From Bryobacterales bacterium (GTDB lineage: Bacteria > Acidobacteriota > Terriglobia > Bryobacterales > Bryobacteraceae): a stretch of DNA of 44,748 bases. Positions 33,562 through 42,297 of this stretch are shown in pieces (the stretch's first letter is position 1; each line of letters starts with the position of its first letter). The stretch lies in the NCBI GenBank assembly GCA_016789785.1, contig JAEUQE010000046.1:1-44748 (forward strand). The letters are read 5' to 3'. Below the pieces are notes generated by a model. That model ran no database searches. It was not told the origin of the DNA and saw only the letters and a list, made by a program, of their open reading frames with translations. A program made the position numbers and the translations under genes.

Positions 33562-34866
33562 TCAGCTTAGCAGTGCGGCGATCCGGTCCGCGTCGTTCGG
33601 CACCACTTCGGGGCGATTGCCATAGGTTGCAGCGATCGGCGTTTCATTGGGCGCCTTCAGTTGACCGGTGTGATAGCGATAGATGTAGTCGGGGTCCTTG
33701 AGCACATTGCCGGTGAGCACGGCCACCACATCCTCATCGGGATGAATGGTACCCGCGGCGGTCAGCTTGCGGATGCCGGCCAGCGTGGCTGCTGAAGCGG
33801 GTTCGCAGCCAATGCCGCACAGCCCGATCTGCGCCTTCGCATCGGCGATCTCCTGTTCCGTGGCCATGTCGACCACGCCGCCTGACGTGGTGACTTCGAG
33901 CAGCGCCTTCGGCCAACTCACCGGATCCCCAATCTTGATCGCAGTGGCCAGCGTTTCGGGATGCTCGATCGCCTGCAGCGCGGACCCTGCCGGCTGCTTC
34001 ATCAAGTCGTAGAACGGCGCCGAATGCTCTGCTTGAATCACAGCCAGTTTCGGCAGCCGGTCAATCAGACCGAGAGCCTTCATCTCTCGCAAGGCCTTGC
34101 CAAACGCCGAAGTGTTGCCGAGATTGCCGCCGGGCAGCACTACCCAATCGGGCACACGCCAATCGCGCTGATCCATCAGCTCGATCATGATCGACTTCTG
34201 CCCTTCGATGCGAAACGGATTGATTGAGTTCAGCAGATAGATCCCGAGCCGTTCCGCAAGCACGCGTACGAGCGCGAGGATCTGATCGAAGTTCGCCTCC
34301 ACCTGCAGCGTGCGCGCGCCATACTCGAGAGCCTGCGCCAGCTTGCCGTAGGAGATGTTGCCATGCGGGATGAAGATGATTGGCTGCAGCCCCGCCGCGC
34401 TTGCATAGGCCGCCATGGATGCCGAGGTGTTGCCGGTGGAGACGCAGGCCACGCGCTTCATTCCGAGCCGGACAGCCTGCGTGGCGCCGCAGGTCATGCC
34501 GTTGTCCTTGAAGGAGCCGGTGGGATTGAAGCCCTGATGCTTGAACGCGAGTTTCTTCATGCCCGCGTAGCGCGCGGCAACGGGAGCGTCGAGCACGGGA
34601 GTGTTGCCTTCGCGCAGAGTGACGACGTGGCGTTCGTCATCGACGAAGGGATACAACTCGCGGTAACGCCACACACCGCTTTGTTCGAGAGGCGTGTTCT
34701 GCATGCGCCGCTCGCGCCAGGTTCGCTTCAACTGATCGGGTGCGGGCCAATCGCCGCTGTAAGTTGCTTCCAGCAGGCCTCCGCACTTCGGGCAGTTATA
34801 GAGAACCTCGGAGATGGGATAGCGAGCGCGGCACGTGGGCTCAAAGCAGAGGAGTTCAGCAACCAT
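33562..34866 (-). CDS. thrC: Threonine synthase
   Basis: A 434-residue PLP-dependent enzyme converting O-phosphohomoserine to threonine. The N-terminal zinc-ribbon-like region has C7, C12, C25 and C28. The PLP lysine is K120 in N-P-T-G-S-F-K-D-N-G-M, and S-T-G-N-T-S-A-S and P-G-G-N-L-G-N-T-S contribute phosphate-binding loops. Length and motifs fit the fold-type II bacterial/archaeal thrC group, though cysteate synthase is a close relative. AGGAAG precedes the ATG. A 16 bp palindrome lies 34 bases upstream of the start. A membrane regulator follows 1 bp downstream. No other threonine-pathway gene is near. Confidence 0.9.
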   Translation of the reverse strand: MVAELLCFEPTCRARYPISEVLYNCPKCGGLLEATYSGDWPAPDQLKRTWRERRMQNTPLEQSGVWRYRELYPFVDDERHVVTLREGNTPVLDAPVAARYAGMKKLAFKHQGFNPTGSFKDNGMTCGATQAVRLGMKRVACVSTGNTSASMAAYASAAGLQPIIFIPHGNISYGKLAQALEYGARTLQVEANFDQILALVRVLAERLGIYLLNSINPFRIEGQKSIMIELMDQRDWRVPDWVVLPGGNLGNTSAFGKALREMKALGLIDRLPKLAVIQAEHSAPFYDLMKQPAGSALQAIEHPETLATAIKIGDPVSWPKALLEVTTSGGVVDMATEQEIADAKAQIGLCGIGCEPASAATLAGIRKLTAAGTIHPDEDVVAVLTGNVLKDPDYIYRYHTGQLKAPNETPIAATYGNRPEVVPNDADRIAALLS

Positions 34867-35197
34867 GGAAACTTCCTATTATCGCGCATCGTCTCTGTGC
34901 GCTCGCGCGCGAGCGTAGCGACAAGTCAGGCGGCCCTGCCGCAGGGAATGGAGATTGCAGCCCACTCGCCACGGTTCCCCGGTGCATGGCAACGCGACAA
35001 GCGGATTTACGGTTGGTGAGCACAGCCAGTAGCGGGCTTCGGTTTTGGTTCTCCCGTTGGGTGGCGAGGCACATTGAGTTCGGGCATTCGCTTTCTTGCT
35101 CGCCAAGATCGCCAAGGCAGAGTTTTGAGATCATGCGCCGCGCACAGGACGGCAGGTTCGCCATCGGTGAGCCGCCCACTCAATCGCGGCCATGGCT
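34867..35197. other. Intergenic region with 16 bp palindrome upstream of thrC
   Basis: 331 bp between divergent-ended units: thrC starts at its left edge and the NylB-like hydrolase ends at its right. It holds a perfect palindrome CGCTCGCGCGCGAGCG (34900-34915), a possible operator or hairpin in the thrC leader. Otherwise I see nothing recognisable. Confidence 0.4.
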
Positions 35198-36385
35198 CTA
35201 GCGCAAGTGGCGCCCGCTCTGTGCATCAATGGCCGCCTGCACCTCTTTGAAGAAGGCTGCGCGGGCGGGTTGCCTTACGGTGCGATCCACGGCGGTTGGC
35301 CAATTGCCCACAGTCGCAACTACGAGTCCACGCTTGGGATCGAGAAACAGGCTCTGCCCGAAGATCCCTTGTCCCTGGAAACTACCGTCATCATTGGTCC
35401 ACCATTGATAGCCGTAGCCGCGGCCCGGCGCACCCATATCGGCCTGTTTGGTGGCCGCCTGCGCGAGCCAATCTTTCGGAAGAATCGACCTGCCGCGCAC
35501 TTTGCCTCCATCGAGTACGAACTGCCCGAACCGTGCGTAGTCGCGCAACGTCGCGGAGATGCAGCAGCCGCTGATCTCGTCGCCTGTGGAATCCAGCAAC
35601 CAGACGGCGTCCTGTTCCATCCCATAGGGCTTCCAGATTTTCTCCGAAAGATACTCGCCGAGCTTCCTTCCGGTCGCCTTGCTGACGAGGATCCCGATGA
35701 GATTCGTTTCTGCTGTGCTGTAGAGCCACTTCGAGCCTGGCGGGTTCGCTCTTGGCAGTCTGCGCAGATACGAAACGGTGACGTTCACTCCGGGATCAGG
35801 CTTCGTCAACAAGAACCGTGCCACATCGGACTTCGGATCGCCGTAGTCCTCATTCCACTTCACGCCGGACGTCATGGTGAGCAGTTGGCGCACCGTCACC
35901 CCGTCATAAGCGGAGTTCTTCAAATCCGGAATGTAGGTGGTGACCTTGTCGTCCAGGCTTTTAATGTAGCCATCGCGCACGGCGGCTCCCGTGAGTGTCG
36001 AGGTAAACGACTTCGCTACGGAGAAACTGGTCCAGCGGCTCTTCGCATCGAAACCGAGCGCGTAGTGCTCCAGGCGGATCTTGCCCTTGTGAAGAACCAT
36101 CATGCCCGCAACGCGCTGCGCCAGGAAGTACTCCGGCATGTTCACGGACACATGGATCGGTGCACCTTGCGGGAGTTGGTGAACCTTGCCTCCAGCGCGA
36201 ATCACGGCGTGTGCGTTGTGCTTCTCCATCTCGCGAAACAGGACATCGCGCTGCGCAACCGGAAGGAACAGCACGCTGCGCGTGGCGGCATCGGAGTCAC
36301 TTTGGGCGGCGATCCATCCGGAGGCGGCGAGAACCGGCGCCAGCAGGAGCACGGCGTATCGAAAGCGTGGGAGTCGGCGCAACAC
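35198..36385 (-). CDS. Exported serine hydrolase, 6-aminohexanoate-dimer-hydrolase-like
   Basis: 395 residues from a GTG at 36385 (weak ribosome site, so the exact start is uncertain). Signal peptide to about residue 28 (L-L-L-A-P-V-L-A-A-S-G-W-I-A-A-Q). The beta-lactamase fold has S122-V-A-K125 as nucleophile motif and Y222-S-T-A as the second motif, in the context Y-S-T-A-E-T-N-L-I-G that is typical of NylB-like class C relatives. These hydrolyse amide or ester bonds of varied substrates. Third gene of an operon with a methyltransferase (14 bp upstream) and a metallophosphoesterase. Confidence 0.82.
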   Translation of the reverse strand: MLRRLPRFRYAVLLLAPVLAASGWIAAQSDSDAATRSVLFLPVAQRDVLFREMEKHNAHAVIRAGGKVHQLPQGAPIHVSVNMPEYFLAQRVAGMMVLHKGKIRLEHYALGFDAKSRWTSFSVAKSFTSTLTGAAVRDGYIKSLDDKVTTYIPDLKNSAYDGVTVRQLLTMTSGVKWNEDYGDPKSDVARFLLTKPDPGVNVTVSYLRRLPRANPPGSKWLYSTAETNLIGILVSKATGRKLGEYLSEKIWKPYGMEQDAVWLLDSTGDEISGCCISATLRDYARFGQFVLDGGKVRGRSILPKDWLAQAATKQADMGAPGRGYGYQWWTNDDGSFQGQGIFGQSLFLDPKRGLVVATVGNWPTAVDRTVRQPARAAFFKEVQAAIDAQSGRHLR

Positions 36386-36399
36386 CTCGACATGTTAGC

Positions 36400-36918
36400 T
36401 CAAGTTTGTGCCTTGTCTGACTTTGTTCGGCCGATCCATCTCGGCACGCGCTGGCAGTATTCGCGATACTCCGCGCCGCGCGTGGCACGCAGATGCGGTT
36501 CTTCAATGTGGACCACGGTCCAACGAAAGAACAGGAACACTCCCAAGCCGTAGATCGTGACCGGCCACGATGCGAATAACAGAGCCTGGCCGAAGATGGT
36601 CATCAGTACGCCAACGTACATCGGGTTGCGGGAGTAGCGATACATGCCGCTGGATACCAGGCCTGGAGGCTCTTCGCCGATCACCGAACGTACTGCCCGT
36701 GTGACGAAGATCGCGGGTGTGCCGCCCGCGGCAAGGAACCGGAGCAGACAGAGAAGGTAGATGGACGCGCCCATCGCGACAGGCAACCATCCTGTTTCGC
36801 AGAGTCCTCCGGCACGTTGTGCGCTGCCCCGGATCAAAGCCGGTAGCACTGCGCCGACAGTACAAGGGATCAGCAATGTGAACAGCAGTCCGCGGACCCA
36901 CAACATGGCAGATCGCAT
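36400..36918 (-). CDS. Integral membrane isoprenylcysteine-type methyltransferase
   Basis: 172 residues with about four membrane segments. The C-terminal half carries the ICMT/PEMT hallmarks: G-M-Y-R-Y-S-R-N-P-M-Y-V-G (about 91-103) and H-I-E-E-P-H-L-R-A-T-R-G-A-E-Y-R-E-Y. Such enzymes transfer a methyl group from S-adenosylmethionine to lipid-like or protein carboxyl acceptors. The bacterial acceptors are mostly unknown. It lies between the metallophosphoesterase (10 bp upstream) and the NylB-like hydrolase (14 bp downstream). Confidence 0.85.
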   Translation of the reverse strand: MRSAMLWVRGLLFTLLIPCTVGAVLPALIRGSAQRAGGLCETGWLPVAMGASIYLLCLLRFLAAGGTPAIFVTRAVRSVIGEEPPGLVSSGMYRYSRNPMYVGVLMTIFGQALLFASWPVTIYGLGVFLFFRWTVVHIEEPHLRATRGAEYREYCQRVPRWIGRTKSDKAQT

Positions 36919-36928
36919 GATGACATCG

Positions 36929-37657
36929 TTACGGCATGCTTGCCGCAGCGCTCCTGATCATGGCTGCAATCCAACCCGCGTGCGGCATCCCACTGCTCAC
37001 GAGCGCGGCGCACTCACGCTCGATGTCGTACTGCACGCGGCGCACGGCGGTTTTCGGACCGTCGACCAGCAGATAGCTTGCGCGAGGATCACCGTCGTAG
37101 GGCAGGCCGGCGCTGCCGCTGTTCGCGATGACCCGCATCTCCCCGTTCCACGAGACGCTACGCACAAACGGGTGATGCACATGACCGTAGATCACGGTGG
37201 GCGCGAGTGCGGCGAAGGTCGAAGCGAGATCTTCCTCGCTTGCCTGCTGAGAGGGCGCACGCCACAGGCTGGCTGGGCTCGCATGCAGCACCGCGACACC
37301 CGCATGCATCTGCGTTTCGGGCAGTCCGCGAAGCCACTTCAGATTCTCGTCACCCAGCGCGTCACGCGACCAGCCGGCGATGTCTCGAAGAGCACTCCAA
37401 AGCGGCTCCAGGTGCGGCGATGCGCGTGCGAAGGTCTCGAAGCGCTGAGGGGTTGCGAGCATCTCATCGGTGTTGCCGCGAACGCCGGGCCAGCCGAGAT
37501 CGCGAATGTGGCTGATGACTCCGGCTGGACTTGAGCCGCTATCGGCGAGGTCGCCACCGTGCAGTACAAGGTCGGGAGCGGTGTCGCGCAGATCCCGCAG
37601 CACAGCCTCGAACGCGGTTCGATTGCCGTGGATATCGGAGACGATGGCGACGCGCAT
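36929..37657 (-). CDS. Calcineurin-like metallophosphoesterase (YfcE-type)
   Basis: 242 residues from ATG 37657, chosen because the family N-terminus M-R-V-A-I-V-S-D-I-H-G-N begins there; a longer frame upstream has no homology. Two-metal motifs are D8-I-H10-G-N12, G-G-D36, G-N-T-D and a C-terminal G-H-V-H-H-P. The family includes YfcE/MJ0936-like phosphodiesterases and diadenosine tetraphosphatases; the substrate is not predictable. It heads a three-gene operon with the methyltransferase and NylB-like hydrolase, and is divergent from the bicupin gene 84 bp away. Confidence 0.88.
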   Translation of the reverse strand: MRVAIVSDIHGNRTAFEAVLRDLRDTAPDLVLHGGDLADSGSSPAGVISHIRDLGWPGVRGNTDEMLATPQRFETFARASPHLEPLWSALRDIAGWSRDALGDENLKWLRGLPETQMHAGVAVLHASPASLWRAPSQQASEEDLASTFAALAPTVIYGHVHHPFVRSVSWNGEMRVIANSGSAGLPYDGDPRASYLLVDGPKTAVRRVQYDIERECAALVSSGMPHAGWIAAMIRSAAASMP

Positions 37658-37676
37658 AGTGGCATGTTTGCATGAT

Positions 37677-37718
37677 TGGTGACTCCGTTCACCACCGCCC
37701 TTCGTTACGCAATAGAAT
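37677..37718 (+). promoter_or_regulatory. Operator-like inverted repeat over the bicupin promoter
   Basis: TGGTGA-N6-TCACCA (37677-37694) is a perfect 6 bp-arm inverted repeat. Its right arm contains a possible -35 (TTCACC, 37689-37694), 18 bp before TAGAAT (37713-37718), a good -10. A regulator bound here would cover the -35 of the bicupin gene and lie just upstream of the divergent metallophosphoesterase start. Confidence 0.4.
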
Positions 37719-37730
37719 AGGGGACGGCAG

Positions 37731-37735
37731 GGAGG
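37731..37735 (+). promoter_or_regulatory. Ribosome binding site favouring a TTG start
   Basis: GGAGG at 37731-37735 is 6 bases from the TTG at 37742 but 15 bases from the first ATG at 37751. The spacing favours TTG initiation of the bicupin gene. Confidence 0.5.
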
Positions 37736-37741
37736 CATCTC

Positions 37742-38623
37742 TTGCGTTCCATGTTCTTTCGACTTGCCGCGGTGGCGCTGATCAGCGCAGCTTTGATCGC
37801 TTCGGCTGCGGATCCCACCTTCCTCAAGCGCAGTGTCGCGGACATCACGCCACAGCCTGACGATCTCACCAACGGCGCCACAGGTGCGTCTTACCGTCCC
37901 GTCTTTGGCGCCGGCGACTCGCAAGCGCGCCACTTGAAGAGCGTCGCACGTTATGGCGAACTGACGGTGAATGCGAATGGAAAGTCCGCCATGGTGGAGT
38001 ACGCGGCGGAGGAGCAACTCTATTTCATCTTGAACGGCAACGGCGAAGTGATCTGCGATGACAGGACGGTTGCCGTGAAGCCGCATGACTTTCTATATCT
38101 GCCGCCCGGAAGCAAGCATGGGGTGATCAATCGCACTTCGTCTCCGTTGCGTTTGCTGGTGATGGGATTCCGGATTCCGAAGAACGCCACGGTGCCTTAC
38201 GCACGTCAGTTGATGATCGCCAACGCCGCGGATGTGCCGCTGCAAGTGCTGGCGGGGCACGGACCCACCACGCAGTTCAAACTGCTGGTGGGGACCACGG
38301 AGAGCAAGCGCGACAAGCTTGCCGCGGCGAGCACGATGGTCAGCCTGTTTGTGATGGACTTCGCGCCCGGCGGCACGAACATCCCGCACCACCACGAGAT
38401 GGAAGAAGAGATCTACTACGTGCTGAAAGGCAGCGGCGAAATGGTGGCCGGCGGGGGCATGGACGGAAATGAAGGCCGCCATCCAACGCGCGAAGGCGAC
38501 GCATGGTTTTTCCGCTTGAATACGACAGTTGGATTTTACAGTGGTGCGAGGCCCGGCGGCGATCATGATCTGGTGCTTGCCGTGCGCTCCACCTTTCCAT
38601 TCCCACCTTCTCGACGTCCTTAA
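37742..38623 (+). CDS. Secreted bicupin protein
   Basis: 293 residues from TTG 37742 (or 290 from ATG 37751). Signal peptide R-L-A-A-V-A-L-I-S-A-A-L-I-A-S-A-A-D. Two cupin domains follow: the first (about 70-145) with E-E-Q-L-Y-F-I-L-N-G-N-G-E and P-P-G-S-K-H-G-V, the second (about 195-285) with P-H-H-H-E-M-E-E-E-I-Y-Y-V-L-K-G-S-G-E. The H-H-H...E set could hold one metal, so it may be a dioxygenase-, isomerase- or binding-type cupin acting outside the cytoplasm. It is followed 19 bp later by an exported enolase-superfamily gene, suggesting a shared pathway. Confidence 0.78.
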   Translation: MRSMFFRLAAVALISAALIASAADPTFLKRSVADITPQPDDLTNGATGASYRPVFGAGDSQARHLKSVARYGELTVNANGKSAMVEYAAEEQLYFILNGNGEVICDDRTVAVKPHDFLYLPPGSKHGVINRTSSPLRLLVMGFRIPKNATVPYARQLMIANAADVPLQVLAGHGPTTQFKLLVGTTESKRDKLAAASTMVSLFVMDFAPGGTNIPHHHEMEEEIYYVLKGSGEMVAGGGMDGNEGRHPTREGDAWFFRLNTTVGFYSGARPGGDHDLVLAVRSTFPFPPSRRP

Positions 38624-38642
38624 TCAGGAGGGTTCCTACCCG

Positions 38643-40001
38643 ATGACACGCACTACTCGCAGGCAGCTACTCGCCACGCTCGCGCTTCCAGGGATGTTTC
38701 AGATGTCCGAAAAGCGCGCGTGTGCACAAACACTCAATAAGAACTCGGCCCCAAGCCAGCTTCGCATTACCGACATGCGATCGGTTCTCATCGCATCGAA
38801 TTACGACTACCCCATCATTCGCATTGATACAAATCAGGGCGTTTATGGTTTGGGCGAAGTGCGCGACGCCGGCCGTGAAGGCACGGCGCTGGTGTTGAAG
38901 CCGCATCTGAAGGGACGCAATCCATTGCAGATTGAGCCGATTCTCGACAGCGTTCGCAACTTCTCGAATCATCAGCGCATGGGCGGCGGATACAGCGCGA
39001 TCGATATGGCGCTGCACGACATCGCCGGCAAGGTGTACAACGTTCCCGCATGGCGCTTGATCGGATCGAAGTACCGCGACAAGATCCGCATCTATTGCGA
39101 CACCGATCAAACCAAGGATCCGAAGGTCTTCGCGGAGCGGCTTCGCAAGCGCAAGGAACAAGGATTCACGTACTTCAAGATGGATCTCGGCACGAGTCTG
39201 GTGGCCGATCGCCCCGGTGCGGTGAATAGCTCCAATACGGCGACAACAAAGGGACTGCAGTATCTTTGCGAGTACATCCAAGCGGTGCGCGATCAGATCG
39301 GATGGGATGTGCCGCTGGCCACGGATCACTATGGGCCGCTCACGTTGAACGACAGCATTCGCTATGCGCGCGCGTTTGAGCCTTACGATCTTGCATGGAT
39401 CGAGGACCCGATTCAAGTAGGCCATCTCGGGCCAGGAGGCGATTCGCCGAAGAACTGGCAGGCGTATCGCGAGTTGTGTGATGCCACCACCGTTCCGGTC
39501 GCAACGGGCGAGAGCTTGTTCGGTTTGGAAGAAGGCTTCAAGCCCTTCATCGACAACCGGGCCATCGACATCGTCCATCCCGATCCGCTGACATCGGGCG
39601 CGATTCGCGAGACGAAACGGATTGCGGATTATGCGTCGATGCATGGGGTTCACACCGCGCTGCACTTCGCGGGTTCGCCGGTCGGCTGTCTGGCAACGGT
39701 GCACATGGCCGCAACGTTGAAGGACATGCTGGCGATGGAGAATCACGCGGTGGATATCCCGTGGTGGGGCGATCTGGTGACGGGCGTTTCCAAGCCGATT
39801 GTCGAGCGCGGATACATCACAGTACCGGATACACCGGGTCTCGGAATCGAACTCAACGAGAAGGTCATCAAGGAGCACATTCGCAAGGGCGGCTACTTCG
39901 AGCCGACGCCGCAGTACGACGATTACATCCTGGACCGCTTCCGCCGCGGCGGGCCCTATCCGCACATTGACGAGAACGGGAAACTGGTGACGAGCAATTA
40001 G
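38643..40001 (+). CDS. Exported enolase-superfamily enzyme (mandelate racemase type)
   Basis: 452 residues from ATG 38643, preceded by AGGAGG at 38627-38632; a longer frame would overlap the bicupin gene. The N-terminus T-T-R-R-Q-L-L-A-T-L-A-L-P-G is a Tat-like signal. The superfamily fold is clear: Y-G-L-G-E-V capping region, T-D-H-Y-G (metal Asp), I-E-D-P (metal Glu), A-T-G-E-S (metal Glu) and a late L-H-F-A-G-S. K-M-D replaces the usual KxK. The closest functional groups are acid-sugar dehydratases of the mannonate/galactonate type, but substrate and stereochemistry are uncertain. Paired with a secreted bicupin, it echoes the exported enolase at 20512. Confidence 0.83.
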   Translation: MTRTTRRQLLATLALPGMFQMSEKRACAQTLNKNSAPSQLRITDMRSVLIASNYDYPIIRIDTNQGVYGLGEVRDAGREGTALVLKPHLKGRNPLQIEPILDSVRNFSNHQRMGGGYSAIDMALHDIAGKVYNVPAWRLIGSKYRDKIRIYCDTDQTKDPKVFAERLRKRKEQGFTYFKMDLGTSLVADRPGAVNSSNTATTKGLQYLCEYIQAVRDQIGWDVPLATDHYGPLTLNDSIRYARAFEPYDLAWIEDPIQVGHLGPGGDSPKNWQAYRELCDATTVPVATGESLFGLEEGFKPFIDNRAIDIVHPDPLTSGAIRETKRIADYASMHGVHTALHFAGSPVGCLATVHMAATLKDMLAMENHAVDIPWWGDLVTGVSKPIVERGYITVPDTPGLGIELNEKVIKEHIRKGGYFEPTPQYDDYILDRFRRGGPYPHIDENGKLVTSN

Positions 40002-40028
40002 CCGCAGCCAGCGCTCTGGACGGGGCGC

Positions 40029-40056
40029 TTGATTCGCTTCACGGCCACAGTATCAT
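40029..40056 (+). promoter_or_regulatory. Probable promoter of the DUF1552 gene, leaderless
   Basis: TTGATT (40029-40034), a 16 bp spacer and TATCAT (40051-40056). The predicted start point is at about 40063, the A of the ATG itself, and no Shine-Dalgarno sequence is present. Confidence 0.45.
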
Positions 40057-40062
40057 TGTGAA

Positions 40063-41397
40063 ATGGCTGCCGTGATCACGAAGAGGATGCGTCTCTCGCG
40101 CCGCGCGTTTCTGAAGGGCTGGACTATGACGAGTGCCCCGATTGTCATCGGTCTGCCCCCGCTTGTATCGATGTTCAATGCGAACGGCACGGCTTATGCG
40201 GCAGGTCCGGCGCCGGCGAAACAGGAGAAGACGCCGGAGACGCGCTTCGTCTTCTGGTACAACGGCAACGGCATTCCGGAGCGTTACTGGATACCCAGCG
40301 AGACTGGGACGGACTACAAGCTCACGCCCTGTTTGAGCCCGCTTGCACGGTTGCGCAACGACGTCCACGTGATTACGGGACTCGACAATGCGGCGGGCCG
40401 CGGCGGCACCCATCCGGATTCCACCAGCGGCATTCTCACGTGCATGCCATTCACGGGCCGCGGCGCGGGCGGACCGTCGCTCGACTACATGATCGCGGGC
40501 AAGATCGGCAATGAATCGCGATTCCGGTCGTTGCAGATCGGCGTGACGCAGGAGTCGTTCGGATCGTCGATGCAGCGCAACATGACATGGGCGACGGTGG
40601 ACCGTCCGCTGCCCTGCGAAGAGATCCCGCACAAGCTGTTTGAACGATTGTTTGGCGTGCATGAGTCCGGTTGGGTGGAGCGCAAGCGAAGCATTCTCGA
40701 CACGGTGCGTGAAGATGCGAACACGCTGAAGAAGAAGCTGCCGCGCGAAGATTCGATGCGCGTGGAGGAGCATCTCACTGGCGTGCGCGATCTGGAACGC
40801 GCGATTTCCGATCTCCCGGAGAGTTATCAACTGCGGATGTCGCCACCTGATTTCGAAGGGGACATGCGGGATTGGCCGCGCGTTGCGAAGATCCAAAGTG
40901 ATCTGCTCGCCTATGCGTTCGTGACGAGGCAGACGCGGGTGGCGTCGTATATGTTGACGAAGTGCCAGGGCATTGCGCGATTCCCGTGGCTCGGGTACAC
41001 GGCGGCGCGGCACCACGACTATACGCATCGCGATGGACTTGCGCCAGGGGCCGACGGTGCGGCGGGTCAACGCATTTTGCGCGACATCTGCCGCTGGCAT
41101 GTGGAAGAGTTCGCCTATCTGGTGGCGAAACTCAAGTCAGTTCCGGAAGGCGCCGGCAACGTGCTGGACAACACGCTGCTTCTGTTTGTTCATGAGCATG
41201 CGGAAGCGAATCCGCACAAGAACACGAACTGCCCGATCATTCTTGCGGGGCATGCGGGCGGGCTCAAAACAGGCGCCCACAGCAAGATGACAGGCACCGT
41301 GGGAGAACTCTATCTCGCGCTGACGGATGAGGTGTTGGGTCTCGGCATGGGCTCGATTGCCGGCGTCACGCGCAAGCTGAGCGGAGTGAAAGCGTAG
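40063..41397 (+). CDS. DUF1552 protein with Tat signal
   Basis: 444 residues. Tat signal S-R-R-A-F-L-K-G at 11-18, followed by a hydrophobic stretch to about residue 47 (A-Y-A-A-G). The DUF1552 body is complete ([31 protein letters not shown]). DUF1552 resembles DUF1501 in the sulfatase/phosphatase-like fold, but its activity is unknown. It normally pairs with a DUF1587/1592/1588/1585 cytochrome gene. Such a gene does lie nearby (44251-44748), but on the opposite strand beyond two LRR genes. Confidence 0.87.
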   Translation: MAAVITKRMRLSRRAFLKGWTMTSAPIVIGLPPLVSMFNANGTAYAAGPAPAKQEKTPETRFVFWYNGNGIPERYWIPSETGTDYKLTPCLSPLARLRNDVHVITGLDNAAGRGGTHPDSTSGILTCMPFTGRGAGGPSLDYMIAGKIGNESRFRSLQIGVTQESFGSSMQRNMTWATVDRPLPCEEIPHKLFERLFGVHESGWVERKRSILDTVREDANTLKKKLPREDSMRVEEHLTGVRDLERAISDLPESYQLRMSPPDFEGDMRDWPRVAKIQSDLLAYAFVTRQTRVASYMLTKCQGIARFPWLGYTAARHHDYTHRDGLAPGADGAAGQRILRDICRWHVEEFAYLVAKLKSVPEGAGNVLDNTLLLFVHEHAEANPHKNTNCPIILAGHAGGLKTGAHSKMTGTVGELYLALTDEVLGLGMGSIAGVTRKLSGVKA

Positions 41398-41403
41398 CAA
41401 GCC

Positions 41404-42297
41404 TCACTTCGTTGATACGGTGGCGATCCACAGAACGGTGCAATCCGGCCGCTTGCCGCGAAGATGAGCCACTGCGGATTCGGTAGCCTTGGTGCCTGTG
41501 AGGTCGAGGCGGCGCAGACTCTTCCACTGCGCAAGTAGAGGCAGCAACGCATCGTTGACATCGGGACTGTATTCGAGCCCGAGTTCTTCGAGGTTGGAGA
41601 GCTTGCTCAGAGCTTGAAAGCCCTTCTCAGACACACGAATGTGGCCGAGTTTCAGCACTCGCAGTTGCTGGAGCGACGCGATGGCCTGAATCGATTTGTC
41701 GCTGAGCGAGTTGTTGCCGCGATGGCGTCCACCGCTCAAATCGAGTTCGCGCAAGCTTGTGAACTGGCGCAGCGACTGATAGCCAACCTCGGACATGCGC
41801 ACATTGCCGATCTGAAGATGGCGCAGCTTCGGCGCCATCGCGAGCGCTTCAATGCCGGGATCACCGACGATGCTGTCGGCGAGATCCAGAGATTCCAGTG
41901 CGGGCAAGCGCGCTGCAGCGGCAGCGGTTTCGTCGGCCACCACAGTGCCGCGCAGGCTCAATCGCGTGAGATTCTTCCACTCCGTGAGGACGGCATGCGC
42001 GGGATCACCAATGCGCTCGGCGTATGCGAGATTCACTTCCCGCAACGACGCAGCCTGCTTGAGATAGGTGAGGCCTTTGTCGGAAATCCGCGTGCGCGAA
42101 AGATCGAGCCGCAGCAGGCCCGGCATCTTTGCCAGTGCCAGCAGATCGCCATCGGATACCCAACTGGCGCGGAGGTTCACGGCCACGATGCGCCCCGCAT
42201 CATCGCGCTCCACGCGGCCGCCGAGCGCCGTGATCCAATCGGTGCCGGAAGCCGCGCAGCACATGGCGGTCCACACACAAGCGAACATGAGCCTCAT
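41404..42297 (-). CDS. Exported leucine-rich repeat protein
   Basis: 297 residues from ATG 42297, which overlaps the upstream LRR gene stop as ATGA and starts a hydrophobic signal-like stretch (L-M-F-A-C-V-W-T-A-M-C-C-A-A-S). One LRR module follows: an N-terminal cap T-D-W-I-T-A-L-G-G-R-V, then about nine ~24-residue repeats of the L-x-x-L-x-L-x-x-T-x-(V/I)-S-D-x-G type, and a C-terminal cap with D-C-T-V-L-W. LRR solenoids generally bind proteins. It ends 6 bp from the converging DUF1552 gene. Confidence 0.8.
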   Translation of the reverse strand: MRLMFACVWTAMCCAASGTDWITALGGRVERDDAGRIVAVNLRASWVSDGDLLALAKMPGLLRLDLSRTRISDKGLTYLKQAASLREVNLAYAERIGDPAHAVLTEWKNLTRLSLRGTVVADETAAAAARLPALESLDLADSIVGDPGIEALAMAPKLRHLQIGNVRMSEVGYQSLRQFTSLRELDLSGGRHRGNNSLSDKSIQAIASLQQLRVLKLGHIRVSEKGFQALSKLSNLEELGLEYSPDVNDALLPLLAQWKSLRRLDLTGTKATESAVAHLRGKRPDCTVLWIATVSTK

